Source of the DNA: Carya illinoinensis
Lineage: Eukaryota > Streptophyta > Magnoliopsida > Fagales > Juglandaceae
Length of the DNA: 64,000 nt
Assembly: GCF_018687715.1 (NCBI RefSeq)
Contig: NC_056758.1
Span: 27,220,967-27,284,966 of the forward strand
Direction of reading: 5' to 3'
Both the position numbers and the translations under genes were made by a program. Positions 34,559 through 45,085 of the stretch are shown in pieces; position 1 is the stretch's first letter; every line of letters starts with the position of its first letter. The notes under the pieces were generated by a model. That model did not search any database, was not told where the DNA came from, and worked only from the letters and a program-made list of their open reading frames with translations.

Positions 34559-36604
34559 TGTGATGACCCGCTTTCGCGTGTATTTTCGCTGAAGGGTTGT
34601 TTTTATTTTTAAATAATATATTAGTTTATTTATTTTAATTTATTTCATTTTAAAATTTGGTTTTTTTATTTATTTGATGTTGTATTTTATTTCTTTTAGT
34701 TGTTTACGGTTTTTAATCTCGTTTCGGCGGTCTTGTTTTGTTTTCCCGGAGTGAGGATTAGATCTCATTTCTTCCTTACATCTTTTTTCCTTTTTCCTTT
34801 TTCCTTTTTCTCTTTTTTCTTTTTTCTTCTTCTTTCTTTTTCTTTTTCTTTTTCTTCTTCTTCTCCTTCCTCCCGATCGGCTCTCTCCCTCTCTCTCCTC
34901 ACCCACGCCGTGAAACACCAAACCCCCCGACCCACCGCCGTCCGGCCACTGTGCGGCACACCACCCATACCGTTCGACTCCCCTCCCTCCGGCGCACCCC
35001 CCCACCAATTCTCAGCCCCATCCGGCCAGTCGTTTGGCCGGAAAACCCCCTTAAAGCCTCCACGGTTTTTGCCTCGATCCGCCGCCGTCGCTTCACCTCC
35101 GGCCACCATTTCTTCACCACTTCATCACCGGTCCCTTGCCGTCCTAACCCACCTATTTTCAGCCTCCAATGGTCACCGGAACAGCTCCCACGAGCTAGCT
35201 TTCCTTTTTGGGAAATCCGGCCTCTCTCCGCCGTTTCTGCCGCCACCCACGGCCAACCACCACTTCCAATAGCTTCATAATCATCCTTAGGTCATTCCCT
35301 ATCAATCCCAAGCCCTGGTTTGTCCCCGTTCAAAAGTGGATATTTTGCAACCCACGGCCACAGTGAATTTTCACTGTTACGTTGCTTTTCCTCCGCCGTT
35401 TGCAACGCCGAGTGTTTTCTAAAAATACCATATAGCGCTGTAAGTATTTTCCAAACCCTATTTTCAGATTTAAAAATATATTGCTCATTCAATAATTTTA
35501 TCTGCTGGTTGGTTGATTCTGGACTGAGTTCGAGGAGTTCGGGGGTCGGATGGATGGAGGACGGAGTTGCTTGTTTTATTGAATTATGTTGGTTGTTTAT
35601 TTTTGTGCATTGATATGGCATTTACATGGTGCATGCACGTGTGTTTTTGTTTAATTGAGAAAAGCCTGTTTATTGATGTAAGTGGACTTACGGGTGCGTG
35701 TGTATCACGACCCCAAGCCGGGATGGGGTATTATCCCGGTGGAGCTCCTCTGGTCACTCGGGAGCGGAATAAACTGAGTGATGTCCCCTGGGTTGTCGCT
35801 AGGCGACGACGGGAGCGGGGGCTAGGGGTTGCTTGGCTACGAACGCGCCGGGCGCAGAACCAGGCATCGCCCTATGCACCGACTCCGTGGCCCTTCGCTG
35901 GTGAGGGCTAGAGGATGCTTGGCTACGAACACGCGGGGCGTGGAACTGGGCATCGCTCGTTAGGTGTCACATGCGTGGTGGTACTCTGCGGTGTGGCACT
36001 GGAGCCAAGGTGTGCAGATGACCCCTAGGGAGGTCATGGTGCATACGGGTTAAAAATGGATTATGGTTTGAGATGAATAGAGGCCAAATGTGACTTTTGG
36101 CAAGGTTTTTGGAAAAGATGTGTTTTGGGCCAAATGGGATTTTTAGAGTGTGTGGAAAATTATGTTTTATGGGTTTTGCGCATTGGCATCACTTCATGCA
36201 TGTTGTTTGAGTTCTATGTGTTTTTATCTGGTGGTGTTTGGGTTTTACTTACCTGCAGCACCATTTTTGGTTCCGTAGCTTTTGGTGCAGGTTTTTAGGA
36301 GGAGGAGGTTGAGCCCGAGGATGCGGCTCCGCCGGGTTGCTGATGTTATGCTTTATATTTGGTTAAAAACTATATTCGTGTTTTGTAATATTTTATTTAT
36401 GTATGTTTTAAACAGCTTGTATTACGTTAAGAAAAATTCTGGTACTTAGTTATATGACTTTCGTTATTCGCTGCGTGTTTCTTCGTGCACATATGTCGCT
36501 TTTGCACACACTTGGCACCCGTCGTTAGGATGGTGACCCGGGTTATCACCATCCGGACGTCTCGATTTCTCCGTGTCCGTGCGTGGGGATTTGGGGGCGT
36601 CACA
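34559..36604 (+). repeat. Tekay 3' LTR
   Basis: About 2.05 kb, TGTGATGACCC...GGGGCGTCACA, matching 15123-17181 with a few percent differences. It is followed by the ATATT duplication at 36605-36609, after which the copia sequence resumes. Confidence 0.95.
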
Positions 36605-38250
36605 ATATTATTCAAATACAAAATAATAAGAATAAAAGAAAGTCAGATGAAAATCAATCTTCAAGCATTGATGTTGGAGATTGTGGGAGTAAAAGAATCA
36701 CACAACCATCGATATTATTTTAAGATCATTATGTACTAAATACCAATTTGGAAAATTTAGAAAATGATCTTGAAATTTTTTTTGAGGCATTCAATAAGAT
36801 CAATTCAGATAAATAGCTTGAGGCCATAAAAGATGAAATAGAATCGATAAACAAAAATAATGTTTAGGAGTTAACAGATCTTTCAAAAGATAGAAAGGCT
36901 ATTGGGTGCAAATGGGTTTTAAGAAGAAAATTTAAAGTTGATGGTAGTTTGGAAAGATATAAAGCAAGGTTAATAGCCAAGAGATATACCCAACGACCAG
37001 GTGTAGACTTTGTAGATACATATTCATTTGTAGCAAAGTTCACATCCATAAGGATTATCATGCCTATTGTTGTAAGGATGAATTTGAAATTATATCAGTT
37101 AGATGTAAAAATAGTTTTTCTTAATGCTGAATTAAAATGGGATATCTTTATGATTCAACCAGAAGCATTCCAAATTAAAGGACATGAAGAAAAAGTCTAC
37201 ATGTTGAAAAAGTCACTGTATGGACTTAAGCAATTTTCAAAACAAAGGTACTTGAAATTTCACCAAGCCATTTTAGAAATGGAATATGAAATAAGTTCAC
37301 TAGATCACTATATATATATATGGAAAAATGATAATCAATTAACATTATTATCACTATATGTTGATGATATATTATTGGCAAGTAATTTTCTAGATATGAT
37401 AAATTAAATAAAAAAATTCTTGAAATCTAAATTTGGAATGAAAGAAATAGGTGAATTTGCCTATGTTCTCGATATAAGAATTTCTAAATATAGAAATTCA
37501 AATATATTATATTTAGATCAAGAAAAATATCTAGAAAAGATTTGATATGGAAAATTGTAAATTCTTAGGTACACCTGTTTGCAAAGGTAATACTTTAAAT
37601 AAAAGTATATGCCCAAAAGATGAGGAAGAAATAAGTCAAATGCCTAATGTTCCATATACTCAAGTTGTGGGAAGCCTCATGTATGCAATGATAAGTACAA
37701 GATCAAATATTTGTCATGCAATAGAATTGGTAAGCATATATCAATCTAATCTAGGTAAGGAACATTGGCAAGTAGTGAAAGCGTACATTAAAGTACTTAT
37801 AAGGTACCAAAAATTTTAAAATATGCTTTGGAACCAATGATCTAGAATTAATCAGCTAAAATGATGCTGATTTTCAGAGTGATGTAAAATCTACATCTGG
37901 ACATATATTTCTATTTGGTGGAACAACAGTTTATTGGTTTGAGTAAGAAACAAGGTTGTGTTGCTAAGTCTACTATGGAAGTAGAATATATAGCTTATAT
38001 TAATGTAGTGAGTAATGCGGTGTGAATGAAACACTTTATTGAAAGCTTAAATTTAGGTACATCCACAGAACTAATCAATGTCTTTTGTGATAATTAGTCT
38101 GTCGTCTCATTGATAAAAAGTGGTACACAGAGTTCCAAGGGAAAATATATTGAAGTGCATTATCACTATATTTTAGATATAGTAGAAAGAGGTGAGGTCA
38201 AGTTAATTTTATTTTCTCGACCGAAATGGTAGCAGATTCGATGACCAAAT
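36605..38250 (+). pseudogene. Copia pol pseudogene, right part (reverse transcriptase and RNase H)
   Basis: Resumes the copia polyprotein. Reverse transcriptase: IGCKWVLRRKFKVDGSLERY near 36901-36960, YKARLIAKRYTQ, LYQLDVKIVFLNAEL near 37090-37130, KKSLYGLKQ near 37208-37232, and the catalytic LYVDDILLAS at 37357-37386. RNase H remnants follow near 37660-38240 (VVGSLMYAMISTRSNICHAI, then a degraded stretch with KSTMEVEYIAY and a decayed catalytic region near 38080). Stops at 37405 and 37819 and changes of frame show decay. The first ~230 bp after the insertion site are poorly readable. Confidence 0.85.
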
Positions 38251-38910
38251 GATTATCTCTAAAGAAATTCAGAAAACATGTGATTAGAATGGGGTTGAGA
38301 GAAACCTAGGTGAAACAAGTTCATGGTCAACATGCATAACTCGGAAAATTCTGGGGATGCCTAGAAAATTGGAGTTAGGGTGATACCCAAATGAAAATTC
38401 GGTCACTTGTAAAGTCACTGATAAGATGATTAAGGAAAACCTCAGATATGGCCTTAGGGTTAGTACTTAATAAAATTTCAGTACAGGTTGATTAATAAAA
38501 TAATTAGTTAATCACTTATAAAGCCGCTCATAAGGTGATTAGAGAAAGCCTCAAAAATAGCCTTAGGAGGAAGCACTTAACGAAAATTCAGCATTGATCG
38601 ATACGTGTTATGTATTCAGTAGAAGTTGTCAATTGTGACAAGGATATTGATTATTGATCTAATCACAGAGAATTGATGTCGTCACTAAATTAGTGAAACA
38701 AAGTCACCCGTCATATGTGATCAATGGGAGCATATATAATGAAGGGTGCGGTCAGATAAGATAATGACAAAAATGTGTATACGTAGAGGCTTGTCATGCT
38801 CTAACGCAGATCTACAAAAGTATGCAGATGATGAGAGTTGAGTAGTGAATAGGTACCAAGGTAATTTTACTCAACTAGATCATCATTGTTTTGTGTAATC
38901 AAGTGGAAGA
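38251..38910 (+). other. Copia 3' noncoding region
   Basis: About 660 bp between the end of RNase H and the right LTR. An approximately 120-bp segment is loosely duplicated (AAAGTCACTGATAAGATGATTA near 38414 and AAGCCGCTCATAAGGTGATTA near 38521, both followed by a CCTTAGG stretch). AAGTGGAAGA just before 38911 is the likely polypurine tract. Confidence 0.6.
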
Positions 38911-39257
38911 TGTAATTCTAAGGGGTGTGATCACCAAACGGTGTACTCCGTGGAATGACACCCTCTCCATGGTGATAGTTCCCATGGGGTGATGATTAAA
39001 GAAGTATCAAAAGACACAACCTTTTGATGTCACTTGTTTAGGGTCGTGTCATTTACTAGCTATTGTATTAACAATAGTTGTGACCCTTGCCAACTAGTGT
39101 ATTTTGGCCTATAAATAGGGGTCATTGGTGCACATTCAAGGCTCTTAATTCTATTTGTCCATCACCAACTTGTGGGACAAATACTCTCGTGGGAGTGTCA
39201 CCATTTTGTCGGTTTTATGTTCAATATTCATCCATTTTGTTTCTCTATTTTTCTACA
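38911..39257 (+). repeat. Copia 3' LTR
   Basis: Starts TGTAATTCTAAGGGG and ends TTTTCTACA, clearly related to 11464-11828 but with many substitutions and small indels. It carries a TATA box at 39110-39117. Confidence 0.85.
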
Positions 39258-40424
39258 ATTAGCAATTAGCTGCCAAAGGAGGCGTATAAGAAGTGGACAG
39301 TTCAGTGTTAAGAATACATGAAAACTCGAGTGAAAATTAATGCTGCATAAAAAAAGTTCGATTTTATCGAATGTGGGGGTAAAAGGGTACTGAGGTTGTT
39401 TGAAGAACTTTACAAGGTATGGATGAGTATTTAACTGTTAAAGCTGACAGAACATTTCCCTGGTCCTACTCAAGTCTAGTTCTTGGTTCGCTGTTTTTTC
39501 AGAAGGATAGCATGCAATTTTATCTTAGCCCTTCCCTCCCTCTCCATTGAGTACCGAAAAAACTTATTATTGCTTTTTCAGCCAGAAGCGGATAGGATGG
39601 GACTCAAGGAGTAGTTACTGATTGTGGTGGCAGTTGGGGTTTTGAATGTAAAGTAGATCAGCTGAAGAATTCTAATAGGTGGATTCGTTGATGCAAGGAA
39701 GGCTCTATCGATTTTCTTTAGAGGCTAGAGTGGGGCATATTTCCCTTAGAACAAAGTTCCTTGGAGAGATTAGGCAGCGGTGTTCATATTAAGAAACATC
39801 TAGTATTTTACCCTTATTTGTGTTTTTTCATACATGTCATGTCGACATAGTTTTCAGGTTTCACTTGTTCGCCTTCTGTTCATAGCATCTGTCATTATCT
39901 TTGCTGATGAAGCTATGATTACTACTACCAAATTTCTGTATATAACGACCCTGATTGAAGATTTGAATAGCCACAGCCTCAGCTAACAGAACTGCTCTTT
40001 TACGGAAAGCACACAAACAATAACTCAGGACTCACCCAGATACAAATTTTTAACGAATTATATCCAAATGAACAGTGAACTATATACATGTCATGCATCC
40101 CAAATATGGCGACAAGAAGGTGAAACAAAAAGAGAAACATGAAAATATTTTCGAGGCACCAAACTTCGAAGCAGTTGGTATTTATTTATCAGTACATATT
40201 TGGAAGGAAAGGAATGTATCTGTGTATTGCCCGGATAAGGTAAGGGAAGCCCTGGTGCTGAGTTGATTTACAAATCATCATCATCATGGTAGTAAGTTGG
40301 TCAACAATGGGATCTTGAGAACCTTATGACCAGACATGCATCGCGAGCTATAAATTTGAGTATATCAAGTGAAGGTCATGAGATTATCTATCCAAATGAA
40401 GACAGCCGCCATCACATTGAACTC
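39258..40424. other. Intergenic DNA and likely 3' UTR of the plastid-protein gene
   Basis: About 1.17 kb between the copia LTR and the stop codon of the minus-strand gene. The part next to 40424 should be that gene's 3' UTR. The rest has no recognisable coding sequence; the short plus-strand frame at 40075-40266 resembles nothing I know. Confidence 0.5.
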
Positions 40425-41972
40425 CTAGTCTGTTCTTTGCAGCCACCCAAACTGGAGAGAGAATGTATTTCAGTAGAGAAAAGCACAAACCATGGAAAGG
40501 AACACCAAATTCACCATGTCTGAAAATTACCTTCCATGCATACATTCCAAAGAAGGCTATTATATCTGCAGACCAGACAACTGCAAAGGACTTCCAAAAG
40601 AATGGGATTATAACATTGAGCAGTGGAATGACGAGAAAGAGATAGTTAAGAGCTTCTTTCTCATTCTTTGAGCAGTCTCGAGCCCGGAGTGAAGGAATTG
40701 CTGTAAGAAAGTGAGAGACATTGCTTGGGTAATTAAATTTTACACAAACTGAAATGGCTTTCTAGTGTGAGCCATATGTGAATTTATCCAAAACCTCATA
40801 CTACCTGTTATTGTGTATAAAAATTGGTAAGAAGTTTTGAATTAAATTGGGAAGTTTAACATTTCAGATATGACAAACAGAACTAAAATTTATAAGAGAA
40901 TTTAAATTGGGTGTGTCCTCCACGCGGATTTGTCAATATAATTTTTCTTAAAAAATAATAAGCCAGAGGATTTTGTAAACAGGTGATCGTAAATCTTGCT
41001 TCATCAAATATTATTTTAAGAAGAATCTTTAACGTGTAAACAAAACATTATAGAGAAATGAAACGTTTTAGATGGAACACCTAATGAAATCTAAAATAAA
41101 AAAGTGATATTGAAATTAGTGACTGAGGGCATAACTTACTGAACATCCAAATGGACCACATTCCCATTAATCTCCATATGTCCGGTTCGTTTGATGGGAA
41201 AATGAGATTAAAAGACAGAGCTCCACCCAACAACATTGAGACATAGCCTTGAACCTCAAAAACAGTATACAAGGCAGTTCCAGGAACAGCAGGGTTTTTG
41301 GTAGCTGTGGAAGCCCTTGGTGCAAAGGTTGCGGCAGTTTTCTGAACCACCTGATGAGGAAATGACAAATAGAAATCATAAAAAGCAAGCCCTATGTGAC
41401 TCTCTCTCAGATGCAGTGTAAGGAAAAACCATTGCAAGTTATAAAATAAAACAGCCGCTGGGACTTGGCAATTCGCAGGCCTAATGCCAAAAGTGGGGGA
41501 TCTTCAAAGACCCCAAACCTTGGCGTTATTATCAACTACTCAAATTTAGGACTATTATCCAATTTATCACCTCTCAGTACCCTTTCTTGGGCCATATGAA
41601 GCATCTATTGCTGATGTAACAAAATCAAAGAAATTAACCCAGAAGTTAGTTCAGAGGGCCATTTTCGAAATCAGATCAAACTCAATGTTCCAGGTTCACA
41701 GTAAAGAGGAAGCTTGGACCAACCTTTTTGAGGTCTTTTTCGACAGCGGCGGCGGATGGATTGGAGGCTTTGCTTGCTTCATTGGAGTCTGCTCGAGTTT
41801 CTTCCTTGGGATCCTCTACCGTCCGTGTATCTATGTCACTGTGACTGGAATTTAGTTTGAAGCTCTTGGTGCGACAGTAAGCATGGGATAAGCTGTTTCT
41901 GAGGATAGGAATTGTGAAATTGAACCTTGAAATCTGGATGTTGCCGAAAGACGTTGGGATCAGGGTGTTCAT
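40425..41972 (-). CDS. Probable plastid-targeted multi-pass membrane protein of unknown function (4 exons)
   Basis: Coding exons on the minus strand: 41972-41724, 41350-41140, 40700-40531 and 40451-40425, joined by GT-AG introns. Together they make 657 bases, 218 codons plus stop, in one frame. The start at 41972 (MNTLIPTSFGN) opens a Ser/Arg-rich stretch of about 45 residues like a chloroplast transit peptide, followed by an acidic linker. Exons 2-4 give a well-formed membrane protein with about four hydrophobic segments: GYVSMLLGGALSFNLIF, RLMGMWSIWMF, LNYLFLVIPLLNVIIPFFW and IIAFFGMYAWKFGWL. Polar motifs IPSLRARDCSKNEKEA lie between. I recall similar plant proteins annotated only as unknown chloroplast proteins, so no function is proposed. 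The 27-base last exon is the least certain. Confidence 0.82.
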
Positions 41973-42993
41973 GTTGCTGACACTCTTCCCAGTTGAGTTC
42001 TAAAATGGAGGCAGCGAGAGATAAGGAACGTGTGGCAGCTGAGACAAATAACAAAACGGTGAGGTTATAGTTTTGGCAACAGAAAATCTGTATGGGGAAA
42101 ATGGTGGCGTCTTGCCTTCTAGTTTTTTTTAATTATTTATTTCTATTTTTGAGAATAGTAAATTTAATTCTTTAAATGATCTCTTTACGCTTTTCCTCAC
42201 TTTTTTCTTTGTGGGGCGACTGGCATGTGATTATAGGAGCCCTCATCTGATGTAAAATGTCTTGTTTGAGCTATATTTATTGCTTTAAGGGCAAATCTGT
42301 CATCACAGTATTCTCAAAGTATTTAACTAATCTAAAGTCCATCTCATGACCTAGAGGTCAGACTTTACCATCACAAGTGGTTTCAACTTATGTTTTAGTT
42401 TACTTCAAATCTCGAAACTATAAAATATCAACTTATACTAACAGAACTATCACCTTAGTAATACACTTTTCCTCACTTGCACGTTAGCAAAGTTCAAAAT
42501 CAAAATTTTCGTTCTCATGCCCACCTTTAACAATTATCATGTGTTATGATAATTAGGTGGTAGAAGCGGCATCGCCATACAAATTGACAAATTGAGGCCT
42601 AATATAAAATTTAAAACGTGGTTATTTTTACTTATAGTTTAAAATATATATAAATTATTATTTAAATATTATTTGAAATTTTAAATAGAATGAAGCTTTA
42701 CTTAAAATAGAAAATTGTATATTTTCAATTCTTAAATAATAATTTAAAATGAGGCCTCATTATAAATTTTCTCTTAAGTTTCAATTTAGAAAAATTATTT
42801 AAAAATATAAATACTCATTGATTTAGATATGAAATTTTGAACTTGGGCCTTGAAAACATCAAAAATATTGAGAATGGTGCTTTATTTAAAACTTAGTTTA
42901 ATTTAATGGCTTTTATATTTTTTTCTCAAAAACACAAAATAGAAATAAAAGTTTGGTTTTATTTGAGGGCCTTCCATATACGGTGGGCCTTAT
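41973..42993. other. Upstream region of the plastid-protein gene, AT-rich
   Basis: About 1 kb holding the probable 5' UTR and promoter of the minus-strand gene near 41973-42120, then AT-rich DNA with no clear gene. TGAGGCCT and related motifs recur at 42592, 42740 and 42975 in a degenerate way. Confidence 0.5.
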
Positions 42994-43345
42994 TGTCACA
43001 ATTCCTAGGAGGATTTTCCAGAACCACACCTCGATATAGTTTTTGGAGGATTAGGACAGTCACATGGCTAATCTGCATGCATGTCTTGGTTCAGGTCGAG
43101 ACACGCAGCAAGGGTCGAGGGAGGCTACTAGCTACGTGCAGGCATGCGCATTCCCTTGCGCATGCGCCTGCACGTCCCATGTCACAACCCTTAGGAGGAC
43201 TGCCTAGAATAGTCACATGGCTAGTCTGCTTGCATGCCTTGGCTCATGTCCTGACACGCAGCGAGCACCCATAGAGGCTACTAGCCGCTTGTAGACCATG
43301 CGTGCAAGCTTGCGCATTCCTTTGAGTGTGCACGAGTCCCGCTCA
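42994..43345. repeat. ~175-bp segment duplicated in tandem
   Basis: TGTCACAAYYCYTAGGAGGA starts near 42994 and again near 43180. Both copies continue through GTCACATGGCTARTCTGC, GCATGYCTTGG, GACACGCAGC, GAGGCTACTAGC and a GCATGCGCATTCC-like end. The two copies are clearly diverged. It sits directly in front of the larger tandem units. Confidence 0.78.
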
Positions 43346-43348
43346 ACG

Positions 43349-45085
43349 AAATTAGTGGTGTGCCTTTATAGGCACGCCATCTAGCGCACGGCTCCAGCTC
43401 GTGCCTTGTAGGTAAGACTAGTGGCATACCCACCAGGTATACCATCCAGCGCACGGTTCCAACCCATACCTTACAGCCCAAGTGCCCAGACTATCAACTT
43501 GGGCCATGCATACTCATCACCCAAGCCACCAACCGGGGCCATGCAGGACCAACGCACAAGCCATCTGATTGGGCCTCACAGCAGCAGCAGTAGGGCACCC
43601 CATTGTGCCCACCATCAAGCCTAGGCTTGGCACCATGCCATGCCCACCATCAGCAAGACACGCACAGCGCCATGTCTTGCCCACCACCAGACCAACGCAT
43701 GACACCATGCCATGTCATGCAGCCAGCCACCGGACCGGACCAGGACTAACCTTACTGTGGGCCGTGCACCACCTTAGCGCACCATGGGCCTTGCATGCCA
43801 CAACCACCATGGGGCCATTTATTTATTTTATTATTTTATTTATTTTCTTGTTTATTTTTTTATTCATTTTAATTTGCTAGGGGACCTTTTGGGGGTTCCA
43901 ATTTGTAAGTTTTATAAATATGACCCTTAGTCATTTCATTAGGGATCTTTTGACATTTTGAACATTTGTGTGGTTGACCATAGAGCTTGGGATTATCATT
44001 CGGTGCTTTTGCACTTGGGCTTCTTGGGGTGCAATTCGTGAATCCGTAAGGAAAATGATCACATTTTGCAATTCATGAATATGTGTGATTCTATTTACCT
44101 TTTAATTTAATTTGAGGTTTCCTTTCAATCTTTGTGCAATTCATGAATCAAAGTTGATTGGATTATCTTTTATTCTTTGGAGTTTCACATTGTGATTGTT
44201 GTTGGAGTGTGTTGATTGGAGTGTTGGTGTGTGAGAAGCCGAATCCTTCATTTGGATTTTCAGCCTTGTGCTTTAGATTTCAAGATCTCTTGTGTTCATG
44301 TGTTTTCTCACATGTTCATAAGTTTTCCTTGAGGTTTCTTGGAGATTCCCATTTGCCAAACAACCCATTCGGCCACCCTAGCCTTCCATACACTACATGC
44401 CACTTCCATTGCTCATAACCAAACAACCCTAGTCCATCACATGCCCTACACGCCCAACACTACTTCCATAACCAAACAAGACCTCAAAACCCTAATACAT
44501 CCAAGATCTATTCGGCCATAACTTCATTGGCTTGGCCGAATTCCTCCTTCCTAAAGTATCTAACCAAATCTTACCATAAATTGTTTGATTGGTCAATATC
44601 TCTTAATTGACTCAATCAAATCCATTTCTTGACCAAAACAAATCCATTCCTTATCCTTTATACCCATTTTCAGCCAGCCCCCATTTTCAAATTGGATCAA
44701 ATTTCAATTCCTAAAAATTAATAGATCTCCATGCCACCTAAGCCCTAGTCATATGCCTCACTTGCCTTGGCCGAAATTCACATTCAAACCCTAGCCACCT
44801 TTACACATCTTCCAACTCTAGATCTCAAGTGGCGCCTATCACCCACAAGACCCATTGTCGTGCCCCATTGTCACCCAACTCGAGATCACCATAGCCCATA
44901 CACCACCATACTTCCCACCACTCAACCCTAGCCTCAATTCACCTAAGCTCCCTTTTGGTTATACGTGATCAAGACCAAGCAAATGAGTCATATCGGTCAA
45001 TTGAGGAGCAACAAGGAAATGATAGAATCCTTAGAGTATGAGAGCTTGACCGAGGTCCCCAACACCCCAGCACCACACAGGGAGA
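43349..45085 (+). repeat. Tandem LTR-like unit A
   Basis: About 1.74 kb starting ATTAGTGGTGTGCC. Contains short sub-repeats (GGYACGCCATCYAGCGCACGG twice), GGCCATGCA-rich DNA, a TATA box (43913-43920) and an AATTCATGAAT-rich segment, then C-rich sequence. Whole-length homology to the next unit at 45086. The U3-TATA-leader arrangement suggests a retrotransposon LTR. No pol sequence is nearby. Confidence 0.7.
43913..43920 (+). promoter_or_regulatory. TATA box in LTR-like unit A
   Basis: TATAAATA after GTAAGTTT, conserved in position with the box at 45626 in unit B. Confidence 0.6.

Larger units (their letters stand above)
15123..36604 (+). mobile_element. Tekay-type chromovirus (Ty3/gypsy), inserted in copia and carrying a nested Athila
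   Basis: Complete outline on the plus strand: 5' LTR 15123-17181, tRNA-Met primer site 17184-17195, gag 17489-17845 plus 30103-30972, protease 30998-31501, reverse transcriptase and RNase H 31502-32880, integrase to 34206, chromodomain to 34442, polypurine tract 34546-34558, 3' LTR 34559-36604. Own length without the insert is about 9.2 kb. Gag, integrase and chromodomain are of the Tekay/Del kind. At least three premature stops and two clear frameshifts inactivate it. LTR identity is high by eye (six substitutions in the first ~230 bases). Confidence 0.95.
11464..39257 (+). mobile_element. Old Ty1/copia retrotransposon split by a Tekay element
   Basis: Outer shell of the nest. LTRs lie at 11464-11828 and 38911-39257 and the gag start is at 12968. 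Protease, integrase, reverse transcriptase and RNase H follow in the copia order (integrase before reverse transcriptase). The internal sequence is cut at 15122 and resumes at 36605, where a 21.5 kb Tekay element has inserted. Own length without the insert is about 6.3 kb. The two LTRs have about a dozen differences in the first ~90 aligned bases, so it is old. I could not find a convincing target duplication at the outer ends. Confidence 0.85.

Noticed and set aside
39258..39560. Possible last exon of a host gene cut by the copia element
   Set aside because: Short readable stretches occur, but there is no recognisable protein, no consistent frame and no matching upstream exon near 11400.
40075..40266. 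63-codon plus-strand frame near the plastid-protein gene
   Set aside because: Antisense to the likely 3' UTR, no domain and no splice partners.
42906..43880. Open frames rich in His, Pro and Ala across the GGCCATGCA-rich repeats
   Set aside because: They follow repeated DNA on both strands and change between units A and B, unlike conserved coding sequence.
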